Numbered from the stretch's first letter, positions 41,801 to 53,168 are shown. The stretch is DNA of 64,000 nt from CAVQJU01 sp963729215 (GCA_963729215.1 CAVSND010000023.1:372001-436000), one strand, 5' to 3'. Program-made: numbers and translations. The notes: generated by a model from the letters alone, not told the origin.

Positions 41801-44046
41801 TCGACGCCACTGTCCTCGAGCGCCACGGGATCAAGGGGGACGAGTACGAGCGGATCGTGAAATTCATGGGCCGCGAACCGAACCTGACCGAGCTCGGGAT
41901 TTTCTCGGTGATGTGGTCCGAGCACTGCAGCTACAAGAGCTCGCGCGTGCACCTGAAGACGTTGCCGACGACGGGTCCGCAGGTGCTGCAGGGACCGGGC
42001 GAGAACGCCGGCGCCGTGGACATCGGCGACGGCCTCGCCGCCGTCTTCAAGATCGAGTCGCACAACCATCCCTCGTTCATCGAGCCCTATCAGGGCGCCG
42101 CGACCGGCGTCGGCGGCATCATTCGCGATATCTTCACGATGGGTGCGCGTCCGATCGCGCTCCTGAACTCGTTGCGTTTCGGCTCCCTCGACGAGCCGGC
42201 CACGCGTCGTCTTCTCGAAGGCGTCGTGGCGGGGATCGCCGGATACGGCAACAGCATCGGCATTCCGACGGTGGGCGGCGAGATTGCCTTCGAGCCGACC
42301 TATGCGGGCAACCCGCTGGTCAACGTGTTTTGCCTGGGGATTGCGAAAGCCTCCGACATCATCAAAGGTGTGGCATCCGGCGTGGGCAACGCCGTCTACT
42401 ACGTCGGCGCAAAGACCGGACGCGACGGCATCCACGGCGCGACGATGGCCTCGGCGGAGTTCGATGAAAAGTCCGCGGAGAAGCGGCCGGCCGTGCAGGT
42501 CGGTGATCCCTTCATGGAAAAGCTGCTGCTCGAGGCCTGCCTCGAGGTGATGCAGACCGATGCCCTCGTCGGCATCCAGGACATGGGGGCCGCCGGTCTG
42601 ACCTGCTCGACGACCGAGATGGGTTCCCGGGGCGGCGCGGGTGTCGAGATCGACGTGTCGCTCGTCCCGCAGCGCGAAACCGGCATGACGCCGTATGAAA
42701 TCATGCTGTCGGAGTCGCAGGAGCGCATGCTGCTCGTCGTCAAGCGCGGGCGGGAAGCCGAAGTCGAGCGCATTTTCGACAAATGGGATCTGCACGCGTC
42801 GCACATTGGCGAGGTCACGAGCGACGGGCTGCTGAGGGTGAAGGAACGAGGAACCGTCGTCGCCCAGATCCCGAACGGCGCGTTGACGGACGAGGCGCCC
42901 CTCTATCATCGGCCGATGGCGGTGCCTGAGTATCTGGCCGAGGCGCGCCGGCTGGATCTCGATGCTCTGGCGCTGTCGCCCGAGGCCAGGCGGCCGGCAG
43001 GTGATGTCCTGCTCGCGCTGCTCGGAACGCCGGCTATCGGGAGCAAGCGTTGGGTGTACCGGCAGTACGATCACATGGTCCGCACCAACACCATCAACCT
43101 GCCCGGCATGGGGGCCGGTGTCGTGCGCGTCAAGGAAACGAACCGCGCGATCGCCATGTCAGTCGATGGCAACGGGCGGTACTGCTATCTCGATCCCCGT
43201 CGCGGCGCCATGCTGGCTGTGGCTGAAGCCGCGCGAAATGTCGCGTGCGCGGGCGGCAGGCCTCTCGCCGCCACCAACTGCCTGAATTTCGGCAATCCCG
43301 AGCGGCCGGCCATCATGTGGCAGCTGGCACAGGCTGTCGAGGGAATCGGCGAGGCGTGCCGGGCGCTGGGTACCCCGATCACCGGCGGCAACGTCAGCCT
43401 CTACAACGAGACCGACGGACACGCGATTTATCCCACGCCAGTCATCGGCGTCATCGGCCTGCTCGAGCATGCCGATCGCGTGGTGACGCGCCGCTTTCAG
43501 GCCGCCGGCGATGTCGTCCTCTTGCTCGGTGAAGGCCGCGGCGAACTCGGAGGCAGCGAATATCTGAAGCTCGTGGACGGCAGCGTGCGAGGCACTCCGC
43601 CGGTGCTCGACCTCGACGCCGAGCGGGCATTACAGGCGCTGCTCGTCGACCTGGCGGAAGGTCGACTCGTGCGATCCGCACACGACTGTTCCGATGGCGG
43701 CCTGGCGGTGACGCTCGCGGAGAGCTGCTTCGATACCGACGGCATCGGAGCCGACGTCTCGATCGAACGCGTCGCCGTGGCGAAAGCCGAGGACGTCAAC
43801 CTGGCGGCCGCCCTGTTTGGAGAGTCGGCCTCGCGCGTCGTGGTCTCGGCCGCGCCCGAGGCAGTGTCAGACGTCGTGAAGAGAGCGGCGGATGCCGGGG
43901 TGCCCGCCCGGATTATCGGCCGGACCGGTGGTCGTTCATTGCGCATCGCCGTCGGGGGCAGTGTGGTGGTCGACGTGACGGTGGCGGACGCGGAACGCGC
44001 ATGGTCTGACGCGCTTCAGAAATACTTTGTGAAGCGCGTGGCGTGA
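41797..44046 (+). CDS. purL: Phosphoribosylformylglycinamidine synthase subunit PurL (small type)
   Basis: The ATP-dependent synthetase converts FGAR to FGAM, step four of purine synthesis. The start ATG 41797 lies in the purQ stop. The 749-residue length is that of the small PurL that works with PurS and PurQ. Motifs include FSVMWSEHCSYKSSR, IGDGLAAVFKIESHNHPS, GAATGVGGIIRDIFTMGA, QDMGAAGLTCSTTEMGSRGG split by the loop, and in the second half GGNVSLYNETDG and SAHDCSDGGLAVTLAESC. The frame is intact. Confidence 0.97.
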   Translation: MIDATVLERHGIKGDEYERIVKFMGREPNLTELGIFSVMWSEHCSYKSSRVHLKTLPTTGPQVLQGPGENAGAVDIGDGLAAVFKIESHNHPSFIEPYQGAATGVGGIIRDIFTMGARPIALLNSLRFGSLDEPATRRLLEGVVAGIAGYGNSIGIPTVGGEIAFEPTYAGNPLVNVFCLGIAKASDIIKGVASGVGNAVYYVGAKTGRDGIHGATMASAEFDEKSAEKRPAVQVGDPFMEKLLLEACLEVMQTDALVGIQDMGAAGLTCSTTEMGSRGGAGVEIDVSLVPQRETGMTPYEIMLSESQERMLLVVKRGREAEVERIFDKWDLHASHIGEVTSDGLLRVKERGTVVAQIPNGALTDEAPLYHRPMAVPEYLAEARRLDLDALALSPEARRPAGDVLLALLGTPAIGSKRWVYRQYDHMVRTNTINLPGMGAGVVRVKETNRAIAMSVDGNGRYCYLDPRRGAMLAVAEAARNVACAGGRPLAATNCLNFGNPERPAIMWQLAQAVEGIGEACRALGTPITGGNVSLYNETDGHAIYPTPVIGVIGLLEHADRVVTRRFQAAGDVVLLLGEGRGELGGSEYLKLVDGSVRGTPPVLDLDAERALQALLVDLAEGRLVRSAHDCSDGGLAVTLAESCFDTDGIGADVSIERVAVAKAEDVNLAAALFGESASRVVVSAAPEAVSDVVKRAADAGVPARIIGRTGGRSLRIAVGGSVVVDVTVADAERAWSDALQKYFVKRVA

Positions 44047-44088
44047 ACATCGGCTGTAGCGGCGGGCTGTAGCTCCGCCGGGAGACAC

Positions 44089-45513
44089 ATGTTCGACAAG
44101 TTCAAAGACGAATGCGGCGTGTTCGGCATCTTCGGTCACCCTGAAGCCGCGAACATGACCTACCTGGGCCTGTACGCGCTCCAGCACCGCGGTCAGGAAA
44201 GCGCGGGTATTTCCGCGTCCGACGGACACCTTGTCCGATTGGCTCGAGCGATGGGGTACGTCGCGGACGTCTTCGACAGCCAGACCCTGTCGGATCTGCC
44301 CGGTTCACTCGCGATTGGGCATGTCCGCTATTCGACCGCCGGAGAGAGCCGGGTCGCAAACGCGCAGCCGTTTCTAATCGATTGCGCACACGGCCAGATG
44401 GCCATCTGCCATAACGGCAACCTCGTCAACGCCAGCGAGCTCAAGGACGAACTGGTACGGCAGGGATCCATCTTTCAATCGACGACCGATACGGAGGTCG
44501 TGCTGCATCTCTACGCGCGATCCAGGAAGGCCACCGTAGAGGATGCCGTGATCGACGCGGTCTCACAGGTGCAGGGTGCGTTTTCATTCGTCATGATGAC
44601 GCGCGACCGGTTGATTGCCGTCCGCGACCCGCATGGTTTCCGTCCGCTTGCGCTCGGGCGTCTGGGCGATGCCTACGTCGTCTGTTCGGAAACGTGCGCG
44701 ATGGACCTGATCGGGGCGACATATGTGCGGGACGTCGAGCCTGGAGAGATTCTCGTCGTCAGCGCCGAGGGGCTGCGGTCGATCAAACCTTTCCCGCCGG
44801 CGCGTCTCGCGCAATGCGTGTTCGAGCACGTGTACTTTTCGCGGCCGGACAGCTATGTGTTCGGCAAGAGCGTCAACGAAGTGCGCACCAACCTCGGTCG
44901 CATGCTGGCGCGCGAGCAGGCTGTGGCCGCGGACGTCGTCGTTCCGGTTCCCGATTCAGGTGTCTGCGCGGCGACGGGGTTCGCCGACGAATCGAAGATT
45001 CCGCTCCGGATGGGGCTCATCCGCAATCACTACGTCGGCCGGACGTTCATTCAGCCGCAGTCGTCGATCCGCCACTTTGGCGTCAAGGTGAAGCTGAATC
45101 CCGTCAGAAGCATCCTGAACGGCAAGCGTGTGGTGCTCGTAGACGACTCGATTGTCCGAGGCACGACCAGCCGCAAGATCGTGAAGATGGTCAGGGCCGC
45201 CGGCGCCACCGAGGTGCACGTGCGCATCAGTTGCCCGCCCACCATTTCCCCGTGTTTCTACGGCGTGGACACGCCCAGACGGTCGGAGCTCATCGCGGCC
45301 ACCCACACACTCGAAGAAATTACGACGTATTTGAACGCCGACAGCGTCGGCTACCTGAGTCACGACGGCATGCTCTCGGTGCTCGATTCCGAGCGCGGTC
45401 AGTATTGCAGTTCGTGCTATACCGGACACTATCCTGTGAGCTTCCCCCGCGACGAAGCGACCTATCTTCAGCTGGCGCTCAAGCTCGACAAGGGCGAAGT
45501 CGTCGCCAGGTGA
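44089..45513 (+). CDS. purF: Amidophosphoribosyltransferase
   Basis: PurF makes phosphoribosylamine from PRPP and glutamine, the first committed step. The 474-residue protein begins MFDKFKDECGVFGIFGH; cleavage of the eight-residue leader would expose Cys9 as the catalytic N-terminus. The glutaminase half has ALQHRGQESAGIS and RYSTAGES; the PRPP loop is VVLVDDSIVRGTTSRK (about residues 348-363). The C-terminal cysteines in ISCPPTISPCFYGVD and QYCSSCYTGHYP fit the Bacillus-type form that carries a 4Fe-4S cluster. A GGAG ribosome site precedes the ATG. It lies 42 bases after purL. Confidence 0.97.
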   Translation: MFDKFKDECGVFGIFGHPEAANMTYLGLYALQHRGQESAGISASDGHLVRLARAMGYVADVFDSQTLSDLPGSLAIGHVRYSTAGESRVANAQPFLIDCAHGQMAICHNGNLVNASELKDELVRQGSIFQSTTDTEVVLHLYARSRKATVEDAVIDAVSQVQGAFSFVMMTRDRLIAVRDPHGFRPLALGRLGDAYVVCSETCAMDLIGATYVRDVEPGEILVVSAEGLRSIKPFPPARLAQCVFEHVYFSRPDSYVFGKSVNEVRTNLGRMLAREQAVAADVVVPVPDSGVCAATGFADESKIPLRMGLIRNHYVGRTFIQPQSSIRHFGVKVKLNPVRSILNGKRVVLVDDSIVRGTTSRKIVKMVRAAGATEVHVRISCPPTISPCFYGVDTPRRSELIAATHTLEEITTYLNADSVGYLSHDGMLSVLDSERGQYCSSCYTGHYPVSFPRDEATYLQLALKLDKGEVVAR

Positions 45514-45515
45514 CC

Positions 45516-46709
45516 ATGAGGCGCTGCGTTGCGTGCTTGTGCGTCGTGGTGTTCCTGGCCGGCGCACCCGTGCGGGCGCAGCAGGAGCCCACGCAGCCTC
45601 AGGCGGTCTCGGCCGACGAGCTCCGCGCGGCCATCGACTCGCTCGGCAAGCTCGATTACGACACACGAACCAGGGCATCGCGCACGATTCGCCGCTCTCC
45701 CGCTGCGCAAGCGGTTCCGGCCCTGATGCAGACGGTGACCGACCACCCTGACGGGTATGTGCGTTACCGTGCGCTCGTCCTGCTCACCGGCTTCAACGAC
45801 CCGCGCGCCCGCGACGTCGTGCGAGATGCGTTAACGAGCCCGAACGATCGTCTGCGGACTGTCGCCTACAGCTTCTTCGAGCACAACCCCGACCGCGCCC
45901 TGGTGCCGAACCTGATGGCGGCCATGGACAAGGAGAGCGGCGAATTCGTGCGCCCTTCGCTGGTTCGCGCGCTGGCGGCGCAAGCGGCGCTTCCGGGAGA
46001 TCAAGGCACGCGCGTGCGGGCTGCGCTGATTCGCGAGGCGGGCCGCGGGCAGGATTTCTTCCGGACCGCGGTGATCGAAGCCCTGGGCGATTTCAAAGCC
46101 AAATATGCGTACGACACACTGGTCGGGATTGTCGGCCTCGACGGTCCGCTGCAGAACGACACGGCGATCGCGCTTGGCAAGATCGGCGACCAGCGCGCGT
46201 TGAACGTCCTGGCAAACCTGCAGCGTTCCGCGCCGAAACCGTCGCAGCCTTACATCGCGGCCGCGATCTGCCTGCTTGGCGTCAACTGCGAAACGCACGA
46301 GAAGTTTCTCGTCGAGACGCTCAGTTACGCCGACACCAACCCCGGCTATCAGGCGTATCTGCGCGCGGCGGCCGCGGGCCTGGCAGCCGTCGCCATTGCC
46401 GGTCACGGGGAAGCCGCCGAATCCCTGTTCACGGTCGGCATTCCTTCGCGCGATCCAACGCGTGCGCCGGTGTCGCTCGCGCTCGCCACGATTGCGCTGC
46501 GCAGGACGCCGCTGATGATGACCATTCTCCAGGCGCATCCGAATCGCGAGAAGGCCATCGAACTGATGGCGGAGGGCTTCGACATCCTCGAGGAAGACTA
46601 CGAGAAGGAGCGGTTCTTCGCGTTCGTGCGTCACGCCTACTGGGATTCACCGGAAAACTCACCGGCGCGGGAACTGATGCGCACGTTGATTGGGAAGCTC
46701 GACTTCTGA
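45516..46709 (+). CDS. Exported HEAT-repeat protein
   Basis: The 397-residue product begins with a signal peptide (MRRCVACLCVVVFLAGAPVRAQ, about 22 residues, quoted here as two parts: MRRCVACLCVV and VFLAGAPVRAQ). Thereafter it is almost entirely helical HEAT-like repeats, for example AVPALMQTVTDHPDGYVRYR, ARDVVRDALTSPNDRLRTVA and TAIALGKIGDQRALNVLANL. No enzyme motif is present. It lies two bases after purF, and its stop overlaps the purM start (TGATG), so it is translated within the purine operon although its product should be periplasmic. HEAT solenoids usually bind proteins. Why it sits between purF and purM is not evident. Confidence 0.88.
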   Translation: MRRCVACLCVVVFLAGAPVRAQQEPTQPQAVSADELRAAIDSLGKLDYDTRTRASRTIRRSPAAQAVPALMQTVTDHPDGYVRYRALVLLTGFNDPRARDVVRDALTSPNDRLRTVAYSFFEHNPDRALVPNLMAAMDKESGEFVRPSLVRALAAQAALPGDQGTRVRAALIREAGRGQDFFRTAVIEALGDFKAKYAYDTLVGIVGLDGPLQNDTAIALGKIGDQRALNVLANLQRSAPKPSQPYIAAAICLLGVNCETHEKFLVETLSYADTNPGYQAYLRAAAAGLAAVAIAGHGEAAESLFTVGIPSRDPTRAPVSLALATIALRRTPLMMTILQAHPNREKAIELMAEGFDILEEDYEKERFFAFVRHAYWDSPENSPARELMRTLIGKLDF

Positions 46710-47734
46710 TGGACTATCGCGACTCCGGCGTCGACATCGCGGCGGGAAACGAGACGGTCCGCCGCATCAAGTCGCTGGCCAAGGCGACGTTCACCGCGGG
46801 TGTTCTGTCCGACATCGGATCGTTCGGAGGCCTCTTCCAGATCGACCGCGAGCGGTATCGCGAGCCCGTGCTTGTGTCGAGCGCTGACGGCGTAGGCACG
46901 AAGCTCAAAGTCGCTTTCATGACGGGTCGTCACGACACCGTGGGCGCGGACCTCGTGAACCACTGCGTCAACGACATTCTGGTGCAGGGCGCCGAACCGC
47001 TCTTCTTTCTCGACTACGTGGCAACGGGACGGCTGTCGCCTGACGTGACTGAGAAGGTCGTGGCCGGCGTCGCCCGCGGATGCGTCGAAAACCGTTGTGC
47101 GTTGCTTGGTGGCGAGACCGCCGAGATGCCCGGCTTTTACGCGGACGGCGAGTACGATATCGCGGGCTTCATCGTCGGGATCGTCGAGAAGTCCCTGGTC
47201 ATCGACGGCCGCTCGATTGCGGCAGGCGACATCCTGATTGGCCTTCCCTCGGCTGGCCTTCATACCAACGGGTACTCGCTCGCACGCCAGGTGCTGTTCG
47301 ACGCAGCAGGGTTCCGTCCTGATACGTTCCTGCCGGAGGTGGGCGCCACGGTCGGCGACGCCCTGCTCGCGCCGCACCGCTCTTATCTGAATGCCATCAA
47401 GCCCTTGCTCGATGGGCGCCTAATCAAGGGAATGGCTCATATCACCGGCGGAGGCATCACGGAAAATCTTCCGCGTATTCTGCCGGAGGGCACGGCCGCG
47501 ACGATCGATCGGAAAGCGTGGGGCATCCCGCCGCTGTTCATGCTTCTGCAGAAGCGTGGGGGAATTGCCACCGACGAGATGTTCCGGGCGTTCAACATGG
47601 GTATCGGACTGATCGTCGCATGCGCACCCGCCGATTCCGAAACGGTGCTGGACGCGCTCCGGTCGTCGGGATCGTCTCCCATCGTCATTGGTCGCGTCAC
47701 GAGCGGCCAACGAGACGTCCACTACACGACGTGA
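46709..47734 (+). CDS. purM: Phosphoribosylformylglycinamidine cyclo-ligase (AIR synthetase)
   Basis: This ATP-dependent enzyme closes the imidazole ring to give AIR. The 341-residue protein starts MDYRDSGVDIAAGNETVRRI and has VSSADGVGTKLKVAF, DLVNHCVNDILVQGAEPLFF, LLGGETAEMPGFY, IGLPSAGLHTNGYSLAR and the C-terminal HITGGGITENLPRILP. All are diagnostic. It shares one base with the HEAT gene stop and overlaps purN by four bases. Confidence 0.97.
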   Translation: MDYRDSGVDIAAGNETVRRIKSLAKATFTAGVLSDIGSFGGLFQIDRERYREPVLVSSADGVGTKLKVAFMTGRHDTVGADLVNHCVNDILVQGAEPLFFLDYVATGRLSPDVTEKVVAGVARGCVENRCALLGGETAEMPGFYADGEYDIAGFIVGIVEKSLVIDGRSIAAGDILIGLPSAGLHTNGYSLARQVLFDAAGFRPDTFLPEVGATVGDALLAPHRSYLNAIKPLLDGRLIKGMAHITGGGITENLPRILPEGTAATIDRKAWGIPPLFMLLQKRGGIATDEMFRAFNMGIGLIVACAPADSETVLDALRSSGSSPIVIGRVTSGQRDVHYTT

Positions 47735-48351
47735 CTCGCCGACTTGCAGTCCTGATCTCCGGCCGTGGGAGCAACCTGCGGGCGATTCTCGACGCCATCG
47801 CCGCGGGAAGCCTCGACGCCGCGATCGCGATCGTCATTTCGAACAAACGGGATGCCGAAGGACTGTCGCACGCTCGGGCGGCTGGGGTCGAATCGGTCCA
47901 CCTGGCGCCAGGCGGGCACGCGGACCGCGACGGGTACGACCGGGCTATCGTCGATACGCTGCGGCCCCTCGACATTGGCCTCGTGTGTCTCGCGGGCTAC
48001 ATGCGCCTGGTTGGCCCGGTGCTGCTCGAGGCTTTTCCCCATCGGATTCTGAACATCCATCCATCGCTTCTGCCGTCGTTCCCCGGTCTGCATGCCCAGC
48101 GGCAGGCCCTCGAGCACGGCGTTCGGGTGTCGGGCGCGACCGTGCACCTTGTCGACGGCAGTCTCGACGCCGGTCCGATCGTTCTGCAGGCAGCTGTGCC
48201 CGTACTCGACGACGATACCGTCGAACGATTGTCCGATCGGATTCTGGTCGAGGAACACCGCATCTATCCGGAGGCGATTCGGACTCTTCTCGACGGCCGC
48301 TGGACCGTGAACGGACGACGGGTGGTCAGGACGCCGCGGGCTGGAGCGTGA
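47731..48351 (+). CDS. purN: Phosphoribosylglycinamide formyltransferase
   Basis: PurN formylates GAR with 10-formyl-tetrahydrofolate. The start is a GTG at 47731 overlapping the purM TGA (GTGA). The 206-residue product reads VLISGRGSNLRAILDAI, LAGYMRLVGPVLLEAF, then the catalytic ILNIHPSLLPSFPGLHAQRQ (Asn and His) and GATVHLVDGSLDAGPIVLQA (catalytic Asp). The 3' end overlaps the convergent phosphoesterase gene by 26 bases. This ends the purB-to-purN run. Confidence 0.96.
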   Translation: MTRRLAVLISGRGSNLRAILDAIAAGSLDAAIAIVISNKRDAEGLSHARAAGVESVHLAPGGHADRDGYDRAIVDTLRPLDIGLVCLAGYMRLVGPVLLEAFPHRILNIHPSLLPSFPGLHAQRQALEHGVRVSGATVHLVDGSLDAGPIVLQAAVPVLDDDTVERLSDRILVEEHRIYPEAIRTLLDGRWTVNGRRVVRTPRAGA

Positions 48352-49147
48352 GGATCGCGACTTCAGGCGGACAGTTGATTCTGACGGGAACGTAAACCGT
48401 CCCCAGCCCCCGGCTCACGAACATCGACGTCTGGGCCCGGCGGCCTACTCCCGCCACGATAGGAAACTTCTGTGCGGCGATTGCGCCCGCCACTGGAAGC
48501 ACCACTTGTCCGCCGTGAGTGTGACCTGAAAGAACGAGGGGGATCTTCAGTGCGGCCGCCTCGGTCAGCCGCCGCGGATCGTGCGCGAGCAGGACCACAA
48601 GGCCGGTAGCGCCCCGCACGACCGCAGCGATATCGCTGCCGCGCCGCGTCCAGTAGCGGATGCCCACCAGGTCGATGACTTCGCCCCTGATGGTGACGCG
48701 GGTTCGGGCGTCCTTCAGCATCTGCACGCCGCGGCTCGCGAGTGCCGCAGGCATGTCATGGTCGTCATCGTGGTTTCCGAGGATGCCGTATACGCCCTGG
48801 GGCGCCGAGAGCGCTCCGAGTGCTTCGGCCGACTGCTGGACGTAGTTACGATCCCCCCAGGTGACGTAATCACCTCCGAGGATGATCAGGTCCGGCTGCT
48901 CGCTCATAAGGCGTGCGGTTGCGTGCGAGACGTCGTCGTGCGACACCCAGACGCTGCGATGAACGTCGGTGAGGAAGCCGATTCGCAGGCCGGCAAGCGC
49001 TGGAGGAAGGCCCTCCACGGGCACGTCGGCCCGTGTCACCGAGAGGCGATGCCGCTCGTAGAGATAGCCGTAGGCGCCCAGGCCGGTCATGGCTCCGGCT
49101 GCGGTTGTCGCGAAGGCCTTGAGGACCTCGCGCCGTGTGATCGCCAT
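48326..49147 (-). CDS. Metallophosphoesterase with Tat-type signal
   Basis: The 273-residue protein has a twin-arginine start (MAITRREVLKAFATTAAGAM) and a hydrophobic stretch, so it is probably exported folded or anchored outside the cytoplasm. The calcineurin-like metal sites are all visible: FLTDVHRS (D-x-H), ILGGDYVTWGDR, GILGNHDDDHD (GNHD) and VLSGHTHGGQVVLP (GHTH). It resembles the YkuE/YaeI group, some of which act on UDP-diacylglucosamine or other phosphodiesters; the substrate here is not known. Convergent with purN and divergent from tyrS. Confidence 0.92.
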   Translation of the reverse strand: MAITRREVLKAFATTAAGAMTGLGAYGYLYERHRLSVTRADVPVEGLPPALAGLRIGFLTDVHRSVWVSHDDVSHATARLMSEQPDLIILGGDYVTWGDRNYVQQSAEALGALSAPQGVYGILGNHDDDHDMPAALASRGVQMLKDARTRVTIRGEVIDLVGIRYWTRRGSDIAAVVRGATGLVVLLAHDPRRLTEAAALKIPLVLSGHTHGGQVVLPVAGAIAAQKFPIVAGVGRRAQTSMFVSRGLGTVYVPVRINCPPEVAILTLQPAAS

Positions 49148-49239
49148 CGGCTGATATAGTAGCGTTCGGCTTCGGTTGAGCGCGAATTCTTACGGTCGGG
49201 TCATTGAAGGCTCTGGCCGATGACGCCTTACTCCCAGAG

Positions 49240-50516
49240 ATGACCAACCTTTACGACGAGCTGGCCTGGCGGGGGATGATGTCGGAGTCCACCGAGGGGC
49301 TGTCCGATCTGCTGGCTCGGGAATCCGTGACCGCCTACATCGGCTTCGATCCAACGGCCTCGAGCCTCCATGTCGGATCGCTGCTGACAGTAATGGGTCT
49401 GGCGCGCCTGCAGCGATTCGGCCACAACCCGATCGCGATCGTCGGCGGCGGCACCGGGATGATTGGCGATCCCAGCGGCAAAGTCGCAGGAGCGCAAGCT
49501 GCTCTCGCCTGAACAGCTCGAAGAGAACGTCGCTGGTATCAAGCGACAACTGGAGAAGTTTCTCGACTTCGACGCAGGACCCAATCGCGCGCGCATCGTC
49601 AACAACGCGGAGTGGCTTGCGTCGTTCGATCTGCTCGGGTTCCTTCGCGACACGGGAAAATACTTCACCGTGAACTACATGCTTCAGAAGGAATCGGTCA
49701 GCCGCCGGCTCGAGAGCGAAGAGGGCATCTCCTACACGGAGTTCAGCTATCTCCTTCTGCAGGCTCGCGATTTCCTCGAGCTCAGCGACCGGTACTCCTG
49801 CGCGCTGCAGATGGGCGGCAGCGATCAGTGGGGAAACATCACTGCGGGCATCGACCTGATTCGCAGGCTGCGCGGGAAGAAGGCGCACGGGCTGGTGTGG
49901 CCGCTGATGACGACGGCTACCGGCGGCAAGTTCGGAAAGACCGAAGCCGGCACGATTTGGCTCGATCCCGAGCGTACGTCACCGTTCCAGCTTTATCAGT
50001 TCTGGCTGAACACGGAGGATCGGGACGTCGTGAGCTACCTCAAGCTCTTCACCTTCCTCGATCAGGCCGCCATCGGCGAGCTCGAGGCCGCGACGAAGAG
50101 CGAGCCCGAAAAGCGCGAAGCGCAGCGGGTGCTGGCGCGCGAGGTGACGGCGCTGGTTCACGGCGTGGCGGAGGTCGAGAAGGCGATTCGCGGGTTCGGA
50201 ACAGCTGTTCAACAAGAATCCATGGGCCTTCTCAGTCGAAGATCGCTTGAACTCCCTTGCCGACGTGCCGTCTTCCAACGTGACGATGCAGCAGATTCAA
50301 GAAGAGAAGCCACTGGTGCAGTGGCTCGTGGATACGAACCTTGCGAGCTCCAAGAGCGAAGCCACGCGGCTCATTCTTGGTGGTGGGATCTATGTGAACG
50401 ATGTGGCGGAGAAAGATCCCAAACGAAAGCTCACGGCCGCCGACGTGTGGCAGAGGGTGCTGGTGGTACTCGGCAAGGGCCGCAAGCAGAAGCACGTGCT
50501 CAAGGTTGAGCGGTAG
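49240..50516 (+). CDS. tyrS: Tyrosyl-tRNA synthetase (two frame breaks)
   Basis: Charges tRNA-Tyr. MTNLYDELAWRGMMSESTEG at ATG 49240 is the usual TyrRS start; a TTG at 49204 would add 12 residues. The class I motif lies in IGFDPTASSLHVGSLL, tyrosine pocket in QMGGSDQWGNI, and the KMSKS equivalent in TGGKFGKTEAG. Two single-base insertions break it: an extra g at 49483 (restoring GDPSGKSQERKLLSPEQL) and one in ggg at 50192-50194 (restoring RGSEQLFNKNPWAFSVEDRL). The C-terminal S4 RNA-binding domain ends KGRKQKHVLKVER. The corrected length is 424 residues. tyrS is normally essential, so two lesions in one gene argue strongly for sequence error. Confidence 0.93.
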
Positions 50517-50532
50517 AGATCTGGTCGGTCGC

Positions 50533-50561
50533 TTGACGGGAGAAAGCGGTACTGCGATACT
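50533..50561 (+). promoter_or_regulatory. Candidate rRNA operon promoter P1
   Basis: TTGACG at 50533-50538, 17-base spacer, GATACT at 50556-50561. It starts just after the tyrS stop and points into the rRNA leader. The leader from here to the 16S start (about 470 bases) holds no coding gene that I can support. Confidence 0.5.
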
Positions 50562-50676
50562 CTTTGGACGGTCGGTCCCCGAAATCTCTGCAAGGAAAGA
50601 CTCCAGCAGGCGTTTCACCTCGGGCGGACAACGAACCCCGGAAATCCCGTCTCAGCAATTGCTGTGGTTGAGGGGG

Positions 50677-50705
50677 TTGACAGGGTTAGCTGGTTCTAGT
50701 AACCT
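50677..50705 (+). promoter_or_regulatory. Candidate rRNA operon promoter P2
   Basis: A perfect TTGACA at 50677-50682 is followed by a 17-base spacer and TAACCT at 50700-50705 (three of six -10 matches). It lies about 90 bases before the boxA-like element. Confidence 0.5.
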
Positions 50706-50790
50706 CAGAAGGTTCCCCTGAACGCGGTCGGCGTGCAGCCGGCAGCAGCACGAGAACGGGGCGGGGCGCCAAGGGCGCACCGATGGTCGG

Positions 50791-50830
50791 TTCTTTGAAA
50801 ACTGGATAGTGCGTGCAAGCACACACAGCC
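50791..50830 (+). promoter_or_regulatory. boxA-like antitermination element and left arm of 16S processing stem
   Basis: TTCTTTGAAAACTGG at 50791-50805 resembles the boxA element of rRNA leaders. Bases 50794-50830 pair with 52644-52680 downstream of 16S (about 30 of 33 positions, plus two G-U pairs), forming the long stem from which RNase III releases 16S precursor. Confidence 0.75.
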
Positions 50831-51035
50831 CGTTAAGCGTGGGTCTCGGCCCACGTATTAACAATGAGAGTCAGCGAGTGGCGCCGTGAAATCGGTCGAC
50901 CGGAGTTGTCAGTCCGTGCGAAGGCGACTGACGGCGAACCACTTCATATAACAACGGATTGAACAACGCAGAAGCCAAATCGGCCTCGCGTTAAAAGGGT
51001 TTGCCGGAGCGCGAAAGCGCGAAGGCGAGCACATT

Positions 51036-52591
<1,556 letters not shown>

Positions 52592-52643
52592 GAGAATGGC
52601 TGGACGCAAGTCTGGCTGTAATCAACGATCGATCTGGCACTCA

Positions 52644-52680
52644 GGCTGTTTGTGCTTGCACGCGCTATCTAGTTTTGAGA
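52644..52680 (+). repeat. Right arm of 16S processing stem
   Basis: Reverse-complementary to 50794-50830 before 16S (ggctgtttgtgcttgcacgc and onward). The pair brackets the whole 16S gene. Confidence 0.8.
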
Positions 52681-52738
52681 GAACCGGCAACGGTTCCTTG
52701 AATACAGCGAGGCACTGAGCCTCGCGACGAGAGTACCT

Positions 52739-52815
<77 letters not shown>

Positions 52816-52927
52816 GCTAAAGGAGCATGTATTGCGTAGTGCCTAGCGCGCGAAGGTTCGTTTGGGATGTTTCGGCTTCCACACTTTCCTTCCACCGCGC
52901 GACGATAAGCACCATTCAATTCAATAC

Positions 52928-53000
52928 GGGGAATTAGCTCAGCTGGGAGAGCGCCTGGTTTGCAACCAGGAGGTCACCGGTTCGAGCCCGGTATTCTCCA
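52928..53000 (+). tRNA. alaT: tRNA-Ala (anticodon TGC)
   Basis: Acceptor GGGGAAT pairs with ATTCTCC (one G-T pair); anticodon stem CCTGG/CCAGG with TGC at 52961-52963; T loop TTCGAGC. The 3' CCA is not encoded (the discriminator A is followed by taa), so it must be added by the CCA enzyme, unlike its tRNA-Ile neighbour. Confidence 0.98.
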
Positions 53001-53009
53001 TAACCTTTA

Positions 53010-53057
53010 GGCGCGACATTGAGTCGCGCCAGCTCGCCGGGCCGTTGAAGGCCCGGC
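53010..53057 (+). other. Two strong hairpins in the tRNA-Ala to 23S spacer
   Basis: ggcgcgac/gtcgcgcc (53010-53017 and 53023-53030, 5-base loop) is followed by gccgggcc/ggcccggc (53036-53043 and 53050-53057, 6-base loop). There is no T run, so they are more likely processing or spacing structures than terminators. Confidence 0.6.
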
Positions 53058-53168
53058 TCGTGAGCAACCAGCTGGCTTGAGACCACCCGATGTGATCTCG
53101 TCAGCGACCGACAAGGCGAACGAGCGGAGTGGGGCGAAGGGGCCCCATGAGCGAGTGAGCCAAGGGGG

